From Pseudomonas baltica (GTDB taxonomy: Bacteria; Pseudomonadota; Gammaproteobacteria; Pseudomonadales; Pseudomonadaceae): a DNA stretch of 64,000 nucleotides. The position numbers and the translations under genes are program-made. The stretch covers positions 434,001-498,000 of the forward strand of contig NZ_CP134771.1 of assembly GCF_031880315.1 (NCBI RefSeq). The letters are read 5' to 3'. Position 1 is the stretch's first letter, and each line of letters starts with the position of its first letter. Positions 37,829 to 46,728 of this stretch are shown here, one piece after another. The notes below the pieces were generated by a model. The model ran no database searches, had not been told where the DNA came from, and worked only from the letters and a program-made list of their open reading frames with translations.

Positions 37829-40021
37829 ATGGCGGTTGCAGGATTGGCAGCGGCAGGCAACGTCCGGGCGGGCGGGTTGTTGGCCGATGACGTCGGCCTC
37901 CCGCCATTGCGCCAGGAGCTGCGCCTGGAGCAGGCAGCGCCGAGCCCGGAAGGCATCCCGCGCTGGCGCCTGTACGACCCCCTGCAGCACCGCTTCTTCA
38001 TGATCGGCGAAGACGATGTCAGGCTGCTCGCGCTGTGGTCGTGCGGCAGCGTCGGCAACTTGCGCAAGGCTTTGGCTCAGCAGGCCCGCGCCTTGGATGA
38101 CGAACGCTTCGAAGACGGCATGCTGGACGAAGAATCGCTGGAGGGGCTGTTGCGTTTTCTTAACACCCATCATCTGCTGCAGACCTCAGGCAAGCAGGCC
38201 TATCAGCTGCTCGCCGACCAGGCCAAGCGCATGCGCGGCCACGGCCTGCGCGGGCTGATCAACCGGGTGTTGGCCATGCGCCTGCCGGTGTGGAGCCCCC
38301 ACGCGTTTATCGAGTATTTCATCCCTACCGTCAAAGCCATCGGTCATCGCTCGGTGCTGACGGTGTGGTGCGTACTGACCCTGCTGGGGATCTACCTGAC
38401 GACCCGCCAATGGGACCAGTTCATCGGCACTTTCAGCGACTTCTTTTCGCCCTCCGGCATGCTCGCCTACGGCGTCGCGCTGGCCGGCCTGAAGATCGTC
38501 CACGAGCTGGGCCACGCCTATATGGCGACCATTCGCGGTGTACGGGTGGGCAACATGGGCGTGTCGATCTTCATGGGCATGCCCATGCTCTATACCGAAC
38601 TCGGTGACGTCGCGAGGCTCAACAATCCGCGCCAGCGCATGTGGATCGCCGCCGGCGGCGTGCTCGCGGAAAGCTTCGTCGCGGGCCTGGCGACCCTGGC
38701 CTGGGCGGTGCTGCCAGAAGGCAGCCTGCGCAGCGTGGCCTTCGTGATCGCCACTACCAGCTGGCTGACCAGCCTGCTGGTCAACCTCAACCCGCTGTCG
38801 CGCTTCGACGGCTACTATTTTCTCGCCGACGCCCTGCGCCTCGACAATCTGCAACCACGCGCGCTGGCCTACAACCAATGGCTGATCGGGCGGATGCTGC
38901 TGGGGCCGGTGGAGCCAGCGCCAGAACCGGTATCGCGCCGCCGGGCGGCGTTATTCGTGACCTATGGGACGCTGTCCTGGTGTTACCAGATCACGCTCAG
39001 CTGCGGCATCGCCTGGCTGGCCTACAAGACCCTGTTCAAGACCGCCGGGGTGATGCTGCTGGCCTATGCGCTGTGGCAGTTCGTCGGCTTGCGCATCCTG
39101 CGTTCGGTGCAACACTGGTGGAGCCTGCGCGATCGCGTGGGCAACCGTCGAAGGCTGGGCCTGGCTATCTTTGGCGGTGTGTTGCTGCTGTTGTTCGTGC
39201 TGCCCCTGGACCGCCGCGTAGAGATTCCAGCCATGGTCGGCTGGCAATTCGTGACGCCGATCCAGGCCCCGGAAAACGCCCGCATCGAGGAGCTGCCGAT
39301 GCGCCCGGACAGCCAGGTAAAAAAAGGCGACCTGCTGGTGCGCTTCTACTCGCCAGAGCTCGACAGCAAACGCGCCACCGCGCAGCTCAACCTGACCATC
39401 GCCAGCGAGCGTCTCGATCGCATCGGCGGCGACGACCGCGACCGCGCCGAAACCATGGTCCTGCATCAGCAACAGTTGCAGGCCCAGGCCGACCTCGCCG
39501 GCCTGGCCGACCGTGCGCGTATGCTCGAATGGCGCGCACCGCAAGATGGCTTGCTGGTGGATGTGCCGGCCAACCTGCAGGTCGGCCAATGGGTCAAACC
39601 CAGCGCTACCCTTGGCCGCCTGCTGCACGGCGATGCGCTGGACGCCATCGGCTTCGTCAATGAAAAGGAACTGGCCCGCCTGCATACCGGCGCCACCGGC
39701 GTGTTCGTCGCCGACGAACCGAGCCTGCCGCGCCATCGGGTCAGCCTCAAGGCCATCGACAACAGCGCCAGCGAATTCATCAGCCCCGACAGCCTTAGTT
39801 CCCGCTACGGTGGCCCCATCGCCACGCAGCCCAACGATCAAGGCAAATCGGTTCCGGTGGTGGGCCAGCACCGGGTCAATTTCGATGTCAATGAAGGCAA
39901 TCCCCTGGGCTTGCCGTTACGCGTGCGCGGCGAGATCCAGCTCGCCGCCACCCCGCAAAGCCTTGCCGAACAAACCATCCGCCGGGTCTGGCAGTTGTTG
40001 ATTGCAGAGCTACGGGATTGA
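37829..40021 (+). CDS. PqqD-like / M50 site-2 protease / HlyD fusion protein
   Basis: A 730-residue inner-membrane protein with three parts. Residues ~45-120 resemble a PqqD-like domain (WRLYDPLQHRFFMIGEDDVR). Residues ~165-430 are a polytopic M50 (site-2 protease) domain with the zinc motif HELGH at 225-229 and the second motif NPLSRFDG with Asp327, so the usual catalytic residues are all present. After further membrane segments, residues ~465-725 form an HlyD-like periplasmic part (ARIEELPMRPDSQVKKGDLL, WRAPQDGLLVDVPANLQVGQ). It ends the export operon. It may recognise and/or cleave the giant protein or drive export without an ABC ATPase; this is inference. I recall similar M50-HlyD fusions near other giant proteins but know of no firm mechanism. 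Confidence 0.87.
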   Translation: MAVAGLAAAGNVRAGGLLADDVGLPPLRQELRLEQAAPSPEGIPRWRLYDPLQHRFFMIGEDDVRLLALWSCGSVGNLRKALAQQARALDDERFEDGMLDEESLEGLLRFLNTHHLLQTSGKQAYQLLADQAKRMRGHGLRGLINRVLAMRLPVWSPHAFIEYFIPTVKAIGHRSVLTVWCVLTLLGIYLTTRQWDQFIGTFSDFFSPSGMLAYGVALAGLKIVHELGHAYMATIRGVRVGNMGVSIFMGMPMLYTELGDVARLNNPRQRMWIAAGGVLAESFVAGLATLAWAVLPEGSLRSVAFVIATTSWLTSLLVNLNPLSRFDGYYFLADALRLDNLQPRALAYNQWLIGRMLLGPVEPAPEPVSRRRAALFVTYGTLSWCYQITLSCGIAWLAYKTLFKTAGVMLLAYALWQFVGLRILRSVQHWWSLRDRVGNRRRLGLAIFGGVLLLLFVLPLDRRVEIPAMVGWQFVTPIQAPENARIEELPMRPDSQVKKGDLLVRFYSPELDSKRATAQLNLTIASERLDRIGGDDRDRAETMVLHQQQLQAQADLAGLADRARMLEWRAPQDGLLVDVPANLQVGQWVKPSATLGRLLHGDALDAIGFVNEKELARLHTGATGVFVADEPSLPRHRVSLKAIDNSASEFISPDSLSSRYGGPIATQPNDQGKSVPVVGQHRVNFDVNEGNPLGLPLRVRGEIQLAATPQSLAEQTIRRVWQLLIAELRD

Positions 40022-40081
40022 GCGCTCTACACGTCGTTGCGTGAAGGATTATTCGAGCAGTTTCATGCATGAGTATCGAAC

Positions 40082-41062
40082 ATGATCAAACGTAGAACAT
40101 TCATCAAGGGCGCCGCTTCGATGGCGGCCAGCGGCCTGTTGCGTACTCCCTGGGCCCAGGCTGCCAGCGGGGGGAGTCTGCTGTACGGCTACCCACTAGG
40201 TGCGGTTGGCGATCAACTGGCCAACGCCGTGTTGCCGCTGCTGGCTGCGGGAGGCGGCCCCCATTACAACCTGCAGATCGTCGAAGGACGCAATACACGC
40301 CTGGCGGCGTTGCAAGCCAAGGCCGCCCCCGCCGACGGCTCGACCCTGCTGCAGGTGCTGTCGTCCTCCTTCACCCTGCAACCGCATATCTACAACAGGC
40401 TTGACTTCGATCCACGCAAGGATTTCGAGCCCATCGCCACGTGGGGCGACGTCACCTACGCCCTGACACTTGGCCCTGCAGTGCCGACAACGGTGAACTC
40501 GGTGCCGAGCTTTTTCGCCTGGCTGCGAGACAATCCCGAATACCGCAATATCGGCGTGTCGATCTACGGCACCTTGGGTCATCTGGCGTTGCGTATCCTC
40601 ACCCGCAAAAGCGACGTGCCACTGCGCGGCCAGCCCTACAAAGGTACTGCGGCCATGCTCGGCGATCTCAACAACCAGAGCCTCGCCGCCGCCTTCAGCG
40701 TGGCCAGCAACTTCAGCGACAAGAACGCCCACAAGAACTTGCGCCCGATCGCCATTACCAGTCGCGAACGCCTCAAGTACTGGCCCGATGTGCCGACTTT
40801 ATATGAACAAGGATTCAGCGATCTGGACATCACCGGCTGGTTCGGTTGGTTCGCTGCGACGGGTACGCCGACTGCGGTCACCGGACCGCTGCGCGAACGC
40901 ATCAAGGGCCTGCAGGCCAGTGTGCCGTTCGCCGCAGTGCAGGAGCGGTTGCTGATGGTGCAGGGCTCGACGGATCCGGTGCAGATCGCAACGCGTATTC
41001 GCGACGAAAGCGCCCGCTACGCAAGACTGCTGGAAACCTACTCGCTGGGCAAGATCGACTGA
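40082..41062 (+). CDS. Bug/TctC-like periplasmic binding protein 1 (Tat signal)
   Basis: A 326-residue protein with a twin-arginine-type signal (KRRTFIKGAASMAASGLL, cleavage near AQA-AS). The mature part follows the tripartite tricarboxylate receptor (Bug/TctC) pattern: DFDPRKDFEPIA, SIYGTLGHLALRIL, PYKGTAAMLGDL and YWPDVPTLYEQGF. First of four tandem paralogues, 60 bp after the M50-HlyD gene on the same strand. No TctA or TctB membrane genes occur in the window. Ligand unknown. Confidence 0.82.
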   Translation: MIKRRTFIKGAASMAASGLLRTPWAQAASGGSLLYGYPLGAVGDQLANAVLPLLAAGGGPHYNLQIVEGRNTRLAALQAKAAPADGSTLLQVLSSSFTLQPHIYNRLDFDPRKDFEPIATWGDVTYALTLGPAVPTTVNSVPSFFAWLRDNPEYRNIGVSIYGTLGHLALRILTRKSDVPLRGQPYKGTAAMLGDLNNQSLAAAFSVASNFSDKNAHKNLRPIAITSRERLKYWPDVPTLYEQGFSDLDITGWFGWFAATGTPTAVTGPLRERIKGLQASVPFAAVQERLLMVQGSTDPVQIATRIRDESARYARLLETYSLGKID

Positions 41063-41166
41063 CACGCCGACAGCAAGCGACCAGCAAGCGTCGTACAACA
41101 ACAATATCAATCCATCGGCGACAAGGGTCGCTGCAAGCGAGGCCATTACCTCGCAGGGAGTCGAAG

Positions 41167-42156
41167 ATGATCAATCGCAGACGTTTTCTGGCCAGCTCCG
41201 GCGTTTTGCTGGCCGGTGCCTCGATTGGCGCGCGCAGCAGCTGGGCGCAAGATACCGGCGAGCGGCGCATGCTGTTCGGCTATCCGCCAGGCGCCCTGGG
41301 CACCGTAGTGGGTACCAGGATGTTGGAGCTGCTGGCCAGCAGCGGTGGCCCCAGCTACCGGCTGGACAACGTCGAAGGCCGCAACACCCGTGTCGCCTGC
41401 GAAACAGCCAAAGTCGCACCGGGCGACGGCATGACGCTCTTGCAGGCGCAGTCGACTACCATGTGCCTGCTGCCCAACGTCTACAAGACCGCAAGCTACG
41501 ACCCGCTCAAGGACTTCATCCCCCTAACCACCGTCGGCGAGATGACGTTGTCGCTGACCGTCGGGCCTGCGGTGCCGAAATCCGTCGTCACCCTGGCGCA
41601 CTATTTCGACTGGGTATCGAGCAACCCTGAATTCAACAACGTCGGTTTTTCGATCTATGGTTCCGATGGACACCTGGCGACCTTGATCCTGGCGCGCACC
41701 AAAGGCGTGAACATCAAAGCGCAGCCCTACAAAGGCTCATTGATGATGATCAAGGACCTGCTCGGCGGCCAGCTCGCGGCAATCGTCACCGCCGCTGGCA
41801 ACGGCCCGCCCGAGAACTGGGCCAGCGGCAAAATGCGCTCGCTGGGCGTGACCACCGCCGAACGCCTGAGCTATTGGCCCTCTATACCGAGCCTGGCCGA
41901 GCAGGGTGTCAGCGACATGGACCTCAGAGCCTGGTATGGCTGGTTCGCACCGAGCTCGACACCGGCATCGGTGACGGGGCCGTTGATGGAGAAGATCGCC
42001 ATCATGCAAGCCGCGCCTGCCTATACCGAGCTGCAAAAACAGCTGCTGCTCGGCCAGAGGAAACTCACGCCCGACGGCATCCGTGAGCGCATTCGCACCG
42101 AAACCGCTCGCTACGCAGGGCTGGTAGAAAAGTACGGATTGGCCCAAATCGATTAA
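41167..42156 (+). CDS. Bug/TctC-like periplasmic binding protein 2 (Tat signal)
   Basis: A 329-residue paralogue of the preceding gene. The start at 41167 follows AGGGAG; the upstream open frame is the shifted tail of gene 1. Twin-arginine signal NRRRFLASSGVLLAG, cleavage near SWAQ. Shared landmarks: YDPLKDFIPLTTVG, SIYGSDGHLATLIL, PYKGSLMMIKDLLGGQ, YWPSIPSLAEQGVSD and the ending YGLAQID (LGKID in gene 1). Confidence 0.82.
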   Translation: MINRRRFLASSGVLLAGASIGARSSWAQDTGERRMLFGYPPGALGTVVGTRMLELLASSGGPSYRLDNVEGRNTRVACETAKVAPGDGMTLLQAQSTTMCLLPNVYKTASYDPLKDFIPLTTVGEMTLSLTVGPAVPKSVVTLAHYFDWVSSNPEFNNVGFSIYGSDGHLATLILARTKGVNIKAQPYKGSLMMIKDLLGGQLAAIVTAAGNGPPENWASGKMRSLGVTTAERLSYWPSIPSLAEQGVSDMDLRAWYGWFAPSSTPASVTGPLMEKIAIMQAAPAYTELQKQLLLGQRKLTPDGIRERIRTETARYAGLVEKYGLAQID

Positions 42157-42175
42157 TAGCTATATGCCAGTCGTC

Positions 42176-42201
42176 GGCCTGCACGCTGCCGATGGCAGGC
42201 C
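42176..42201 (+). terminator. Possible weak terminator hairpin
   Basis: GGCCTGC and GCAGGCC pair over 7 bp with a 12-base loop, 20 bp after binding-protein gene 2. There is no T-run, so a transcript-end or stability hairpin is only possible. Confidence 0.3.
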
Positions 42202-42252
42202 TTACGGAAAGTAGTCAAGCGCTGGCTATACTGTTATTACCGTTCACTTGAG

Positions 42253-42278
42253 CAGGCCGGCGCGACTAAGCCGGCCTG
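42253..42278 (+). other. Strong 9 bp stem before binding-protein gene 3
   Basis: CAGGCCGGC and GCCGGCCTG are perfect 9 bp arms around an 8-base loop in the 252 bp gap between genes 2 and 3. It is not followed by a T-run. It may protect or separate mRNA segments. Confidence 0.45.
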
Positions 42279-42408
42279 GTTGGAATCAGGCGAATCGGGA
42301 GGGCCCCGCCACTGCGCATGCGCGAACACGTGGCGCCTCGCCAGGACATCAAGACGTATTCAACGGTGACGGATTACCAAGGTCTTCGAGCCTTGAAGGA
42401 GTCAGAAA

Positions 42409-43389
42409 ATGATCAGCCGTAGAAGCTTTCTCGGTAGCGCCAGCCTGTTGGCGATCGCTGCTTCACTGCCCGCAATCGTGCGTGCCAATGACACCGCCAA
42501 AGGCCGTCTGGTATTCGGGATCGCCCCGGGTGCCGTCGGCAACCAACTGGCCGGGACGACTCTGGACATCCTGGCCAAGCAATTCAATACCGACTACCGC
42601 CTCGACATCCTCGATGCCCGCAACACTTTGCAGGCTTCGGAGACGGTGAAGCTCGCGCCCGCCGACGGCTCCACGCTGCTGCAAACCCAGTCCAGCTCGA
42701 TGGTGCTGTTCCCCAGCCTCTATCGCAGCCTGGCCTACGACCCGATGAAGGATTTCACCCCACTGGCCTTGATGGGCGACTATTCGTTCGCCCTCACCGT
42801 CGGCCCGGTAGTACCGGCCAGCGTCACCACCGTCGACCAGTACCTGGCATGGGTCAAGGAGAACCCTGATTTTCGCGATATCGGTTTCTCGGTCTACGGC
42901 TCTCAGAGCCATCTGATCAGCATGGTGCTGGGTCGCAGCAAGGAAATTGCCATCCGCCCTCAATCGTACAAATCGATTCCGGCCATGCTGGGTGACTTGC
43001 AGGGGCAAACGATCGCGGCGGCGATCACCGTCGCGGGCAATACCGCCCTGACCAACGCCAAGGGGCTACGCCCTCTGGCCGTCACCGGTCGCGAGCGCCT
43101 GCAAGGTTGGCCGAACGTGCCGACCTTCGCCGAGTCCGGGGTCAAGGACATGGAGATCCAGGGCTGGTACGCGTGGTTCGCACCCGCCAATCTGCCCGCC
43201 ACCACGGCCCAGCAGTGGCGTGAAAGATTGACCGCCGTGCAGGCCACCCCGGCCTACGCCACGCTGCAGCAGCGGCTGCTGCTCAAGCAAGTGTCGATGT
43301 CGCCCGAGCAGATCCACGCGCGCATGCGCACCGAAATGGCCAGCTACGCCAAGTTGGTCGAAAGCTACAGCTTGAGTCAGATCACCTGA
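42409..43389 (+). CDS. Bug/TctC-like periplasmic binding protein 3 (Tat signal)
   Basis: A 326-residue paralogue with the best twin-arginine motif of the set (SRRSFLGSASLLAIAASLPA). AAGGAG lies a few bases before the ATG. Landmarks: YDPMKDFTPLALMGDYSFAL, FSVYGSQSHLISMVLG, LRPLAVTGRERLQGWPNVPT and the ending YSLSQIT. It is closest to gene 4 in wording (QTQSSSMVLFPSLYRSL against QVQSGSMVLFPAMYKSL), which suggests the most recent duplication of the set. Confidence 0.82.
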   Translation: MISRRSFLGSASLLAIAASLPAIVRANDTAKGRLVFGIAPGAVGNQLAGTTLDILAKQFNTDYRLDILDARNTLQASETVKLAPADGSTLLQTQSSSMVLFPSLYRSLAYDPMKDFTPLALMGDYSFALTVGPVVPASVTTVDQYLAWVKENPDFRDIGFSVYGSQSHLISMVLGRSKEIAIRPQSYKSIPAMLGDLQGQTIAAAITVAGNTALTNAKGLRPLAVTGRERLQGWPNVPTFAESGVKDMEIQGWYAWFAPANLPATTAQQWRERLTAVQATPAYATLQQRLLLKQVSMSPEQIHARMRTEMASYAKLVESYSLSQIT

Positions 43390-43442
43390 CGGTCAGTCAG
43401 GCGCAACGTGCTTATTTGCGAGACCACTAAAAGGAGCTTCAA

Positions 43443-44432
43443 GTGATCGATCGCAGAACATTCTTGTCCAGCAGCGCCCTGTTGCTGCTGGGTGCGGCGT
43501 TGCCGCAGAGCAGTATTGCCGCGGCTGCTGGCGGGCGCCTGGTTTGGGGCGTGGCCTCCGGCAACCAGGGCAGCAGCATCGGCACACGGCTAGCCGTTGG
43601 GGTGCTGGATCTACTCACCACGCAATTCAACCTGCGCTATCAGTTGGATATCCTTGCCGCTCGCGACACCCAACAAGCCAGCGAAGCCGTCAAGCTCGCG
43701 CCTCCCGACGGTGCCACTTTGCTGCAGGTGCAGTCGGGTTCGATGGTGCTGTTCCCGGCCATGTACAAGTCCCTGAAGTACGACCCGCAGAAGGACTTCA
43801 CCCCCGTGGCCTCGCTGGGCGATTTCGGCTATGCGTTCAGCGTCGGGCCGGTCGTACCGGCGAGCGTCACCAACATCAATCAATACCTGGCGTGGGTCAA
43901 AGACAACCCGGACCTGCGCGACATCGGTTTTTCGGTGTATGGCTCTCACAATCACCTGATCGCCTTGATGCTGGCGCGGGAGAAGGAGGCGGCCCTGCGT
44001 GCGCAGTCATACAACTATCCCGAATCCATCCTCGCTGACATGAAAAACAACCAGCTGGCGGCAGCGGTCACTACGGCCGGTAATGCGCCCTTGCTCAAAG
44101 CCATTGGCGCTCGGGTGCTGGCGGTCAGCAGCAGCTCGCGCCTGGCGGCCTTGCCAGATGTCCCGACCTTCAAGGAGCAAGGGCTCGACAGGATCGTGAT
44201 CGATGCCTGGTACGGTTGGTTTGCGCCCGCGCGCACCCCACCTGCGACCCTCCAGGCGCTGATCGGAACGATCAACGCCATGGTCGCTCTGCCGCAATTT
44301 GCCGAACTGCAGAAAAAGAATTTCCTGACGCCCAACCCCATGACCCCGGCACAGATCACCGATCGCATGAAAAAAGAGATCGTCAGCAATCAGAATCTGG
44401 TCAGCAGCTACAACCTGAGCAAGATCGGCTGA
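43443..44432 (+). CDS. Bug/TctC-like periplasmic binding protein 4 (Tat signal)
   Basis: A 329-residue paralogue starting at GTG (43443) with AAGGAG upstream. Twin-arginine signal DRRTFLSSSALLLLGAALPQ. Landmarks: YDPQKDFTPVASLGDFGYAF, FSVYGSHNHLIALMLA, LPDVPTFKEQGLDR and the ending YNLSKIG. It lies 53 bp after gene 3, so these two are probably co-transcribed. It converges on the chemoreceptor gene. Confidence 0.82.
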   Translation: MIDRRTFLSSSALLLLGAALPQSSIAAAAGGRLVWGVASGNQGSSIGTRLAVGVLDLLTTQFNLRYQLDILAARDTQQASEAVKLAPPDGATLLQVQSGSMVLFPAMYKSLKYDPQKDFTPVASLGDFGYAFSVGPVVPASVTNINQYLAWVKDNPDLRDIGFSVYGSHNHLIALMLAREKEAALRAQSYNYPESILADMKNNQLAAAVTTAGNAPLLKAIGARVLAVSSSSRLAALPDVPTFKEQGLDRIVIDAWYGWFAPARTPPATLQALIGTINAMVALPQFAELQKKNFLTPNPMTPAQITDRMKKEIVSNQNLVSSYNLSKIG

Positions 44433-44475
44433 TCGGTCCTGGCTGCGCCCCCTAGAGTGCAGCCGAGCCCTGAGC

Positions 44476-46464
44476 TCAGACCCCCAGCGTCCCCAGCCGC
44501 CGCGACAACGCCTGCATGCCCTGACTCAACTCGCTCAGCGCCGAGGCATCACGCGCGCCCTCCTCGCTGGCGGCATGGATACGTAACGCCAGCTCGTTGA
44601 TCTCGTGAGTCACATGGCTTTGCTGCTGCGCGGCCACGGCGATCTGTTGCGAGCGCTGCACGATGTCGTCGAAGCCCACCACCGTGCTGCCCAGCGACTG
44701 CGCCAGGAGGTCGGCCTGCTCGACCACCGTGCGTGTACGGCCTTCGCCGGCAACCATGGTGTTCACCGCTACTTCCGACGCCTGGCGCAAGGCACCCATC
44801 ATTTCCTGGATCTTGTCCGCTGAGCTCTGGGTACGCCCCGCCAGGGTACGCACCTCATCCGCCACCACGGCAAAGCCGCGGCCTTGCTCACCGGCGCGGG
44901 CGGCCTCGATCGCGGCGTTGAGCGCCAGCAGGTTGGTCTGCGCTGAAATCGCCTTGATCACCTCGAGCACTTCGCTGACGTTCTCGATGTCCGAACCCAG
45001 GCGGGTAATGGCCTTGGCCACGCTGCCGATATCGCCGGTCAGCGAGTTGATCGCCTGGCTGTTCTGCTCGACGTGGGTCTGGCTCTCACGTGCGGTGGTC
45101 AGCGATTGCTGGGCGGTGCCAGAGCAATCCTGGGTATTTTTCGCGACCTCTTCGGCGCTGGCCGACATCTGCGTCACGGCGGTGGCCAGCAGGGTATTGT
45201 CCTGACTCTGCAACTGCGCCCGCTCGGCCATCAATACCGACAGGCGCGCAACATCGTCGGACTGCTGCTGCAACTGGCGCGATTCGTCGGCGATGATCCG
45301 CAGCATGCCGCGCAGGCTGCCGGCGTAGCGGTTGACGGCATGACGCAAGCCGCCGATCTCGTCTTCGCGGGCGATCTCGAGTTCGGCGCTGCTGCTGCCG
45401 CCCTGCTCGCTGAGCTTGTCGATCTGCGCGGTCGTCTCGTCCAGCTGCTTGAGCAGCACCTTGCCGCCCCACCAGGCCAGGGCGAACATCAGCACCAGCA
45501 CCGGCAGCAGTGTGGTCAGGATATCCACGGTGAGTTTGCTGGCGATGGCTGTCATCTGCGCCTTGGGCGTAACCAGGCCGATCACCCAGCCGGTGCTGTC
45601 GATGCGGGTCAGGCTCACATAGCCGGCGCTGCCGAGGCGGCTGTCGGTATAGAAGGCGAACGTCTGCGCAGCGCCGCTGCCCTTCTGCCGCCATTGCGAG
45701 ACCTGGGCGAACCAGGGTGCCGAAGCTGTCAGGCCGGCTTCGTCTGCAGCGGGTGCGCCGTTGCCGGCCGGGAAATACAAGACCTTGCCCGAGGCATCCA
45801 CCGCGAAGGCATAGCCGCCAGTGACCTTGCCGTTGGCCTTGAGAAAATCGGCCAGGCCCGTGAGTGTCAGGTCGATAGTGGCCACGCCAGCGAACTGGCC
45901 GCCACGCAGGTAGGGAATGGTGCAGGTGGTCATGAGGATCTTGCTGACCGGATCTTCATAGGCATCCGACCAGCCGCAATGGCCGGGCGTGGAGCGCTTG
46001 CCTTGCTGGTACCAGTCCGCGCTCTGATAGGCATCGGCCTTGGGGTCGTTATATTCTTGCGAGAAACTCAAGCCGCCTGGCGTGCGCGCCCAGTAGAAGC
46101 TGCGGCGCTCCACGCCCGGGGTGAACGCGTTGGGCTCGGGCCACAGGCCGCCACCGGCCACGGCGCTGTCGCCCTGGGAGTCGATGATCGGTGCCAGGCT
46201 CGCCTGCACCTGCTCGGGGTCGGCCGGCAGCGTTGCCCCAAGGCTGGCCAGAGCGGCGACCCGACCTTCCACCTCGGCCAGTTTGATCGACAGCTGCCGC
46301 GCAATTGCCGTGGCCGATTGCTCGGCACTCTGGGTGTTGGACTGGATGAGCTTGGGCTCGCCGCTGAGGACCATGACGGTGTAGATCGCCAAGGCGCTGA
46401 CGACCACGATCAAGGCCATCGCCAGGCTGAAACGGGACATGATTTTTACTGGTAGCAGGCGCAC
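44476..46464 (-). CDS. Methyl-accepting chemotaxis protein with dCache-like sensor
   Basis: A 662-residue chemoreceptor. I chose the GTG at 46464 because GAGGGGG lies five bases upstream; the ATG at 46440 has no such site. A transmembrane segment (~17-36) precedes a periplasmic dCache-like domain (~40-300, with [20 protein letters not shown]), a second membrane segment near 315-335, a HAMP region, and the conserved signalling hairpin ([33 protein letters not shown]). It lacks a C-terminal adaptation pentapeptide. The ligand cannot be assigned. Confidence 0.9.
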   Translation of the reverse strand: MRLLPVKIMSRFSLAMALIVVVSALAIYTVMVLSGEPKLIQSNTQSAEQSATAIARQLSIKLAEVEGRVAALASLGATLPADPEQVQASLAPIIDSQGDSAVAGGGLWPEPNAFTPGVERRSFYWARTPGGLSFSQEYNDPKADAYQSADWYQQGKRSTPGHCGWSDAYEDPVSKILMTTCTIPYLRGGQFAGVATIDLTLTGLADFLKANGKVTGGYAFAVDASGKVLYFPAGNGAPAADEAGLTASAPWFAQVSQWRQKGSGAAQTFAFYTDSRLGSAGYVSLTRIDSTGWVIGLVTPKAQMTAIASKLTVDILTTLLPVLVLMFALAWWGGKVLLKQLDETTAQIDKLSEQGGSSSAELEIAREDEIGGLRHAVNRYAGSLRGMLRIIADESRQLQQQSDDVARLSVLMAERAQLQSQDNTLLATAVTQMSASAEEVAKNTQDCSGTAQQSLTTARESQTHVEQNSQAINSLTGDIGSVAKAITRLGSDIENVSEVLEVIKAISAQTNLLALNAAIEAARAGEQGRGFAVVADEVRTLAGRTQSSADKIQEMMGALRQASEVAVNTMVAGEGRTRTVVEQADLLAQSLGSTVVGFDDIVQRSQQIAVAAQQQSHVTHEINELALRIHAASEEGARDASALSELSQGMQALSRRLGTLGV

Positions 46465-46586
46465 GGCGGCCCCCTCGGTCAGGCAGATGATGCCTGCCTA
46501 TCGACGCCATCACTGAAACCTTTAAGCCACCGGTCGCTTTAGGGCTGGATGATGTCGTTTTCGGCGAGTCAGGCGGCGCTGCCAAT

Positions 46587-46683
46587 GGCCTCTTCGCGAG
46601 CAAGCTTTGCTCCCACAGCGTTCAACCGATGTCGCGTCTTCGACGTGTGGGAGCAGGGTTGCGCGTTCGGTGGCGAAGGGGCC
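46587..46683. repeat. Pair of inverted REP elements (REPIN-like)
   Basis: Two imperfect copies face each other: GGCCTCTTCGCGAGCAAGC running to TGCTCCCACA (46587-46616), and TGTGGGAGCAGGG running to GGCGAAGGGGCC (46647-46683). This is the usual Pseudomonas REP pair placed between genes, here between the chemoreceptor start and the end of the metal-transport operon. Confidence 0.75.
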
Positions 46684-46728
46684 GATAAGAACGCCATGCC
46701 CGCGAGCCGTACTCGGTATCAATCAGAG

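Noticed and set aside
36447..40021. ABC transporter hidden in the export operon
   Set aside because: No Walker A, signature or Walker B motif occurs in any of the four exporter proteins; the only ABC ATPase in the window belongs to the metal transporter at 48576-49331.
44476..46464. Long plus-strand frame opposite the chemoreceptor (45073-46455)
   Set aside because: It mirrors the chemoreceptor coding sequence; the minus frame has clear sensor, HAMP and signalling motifs.
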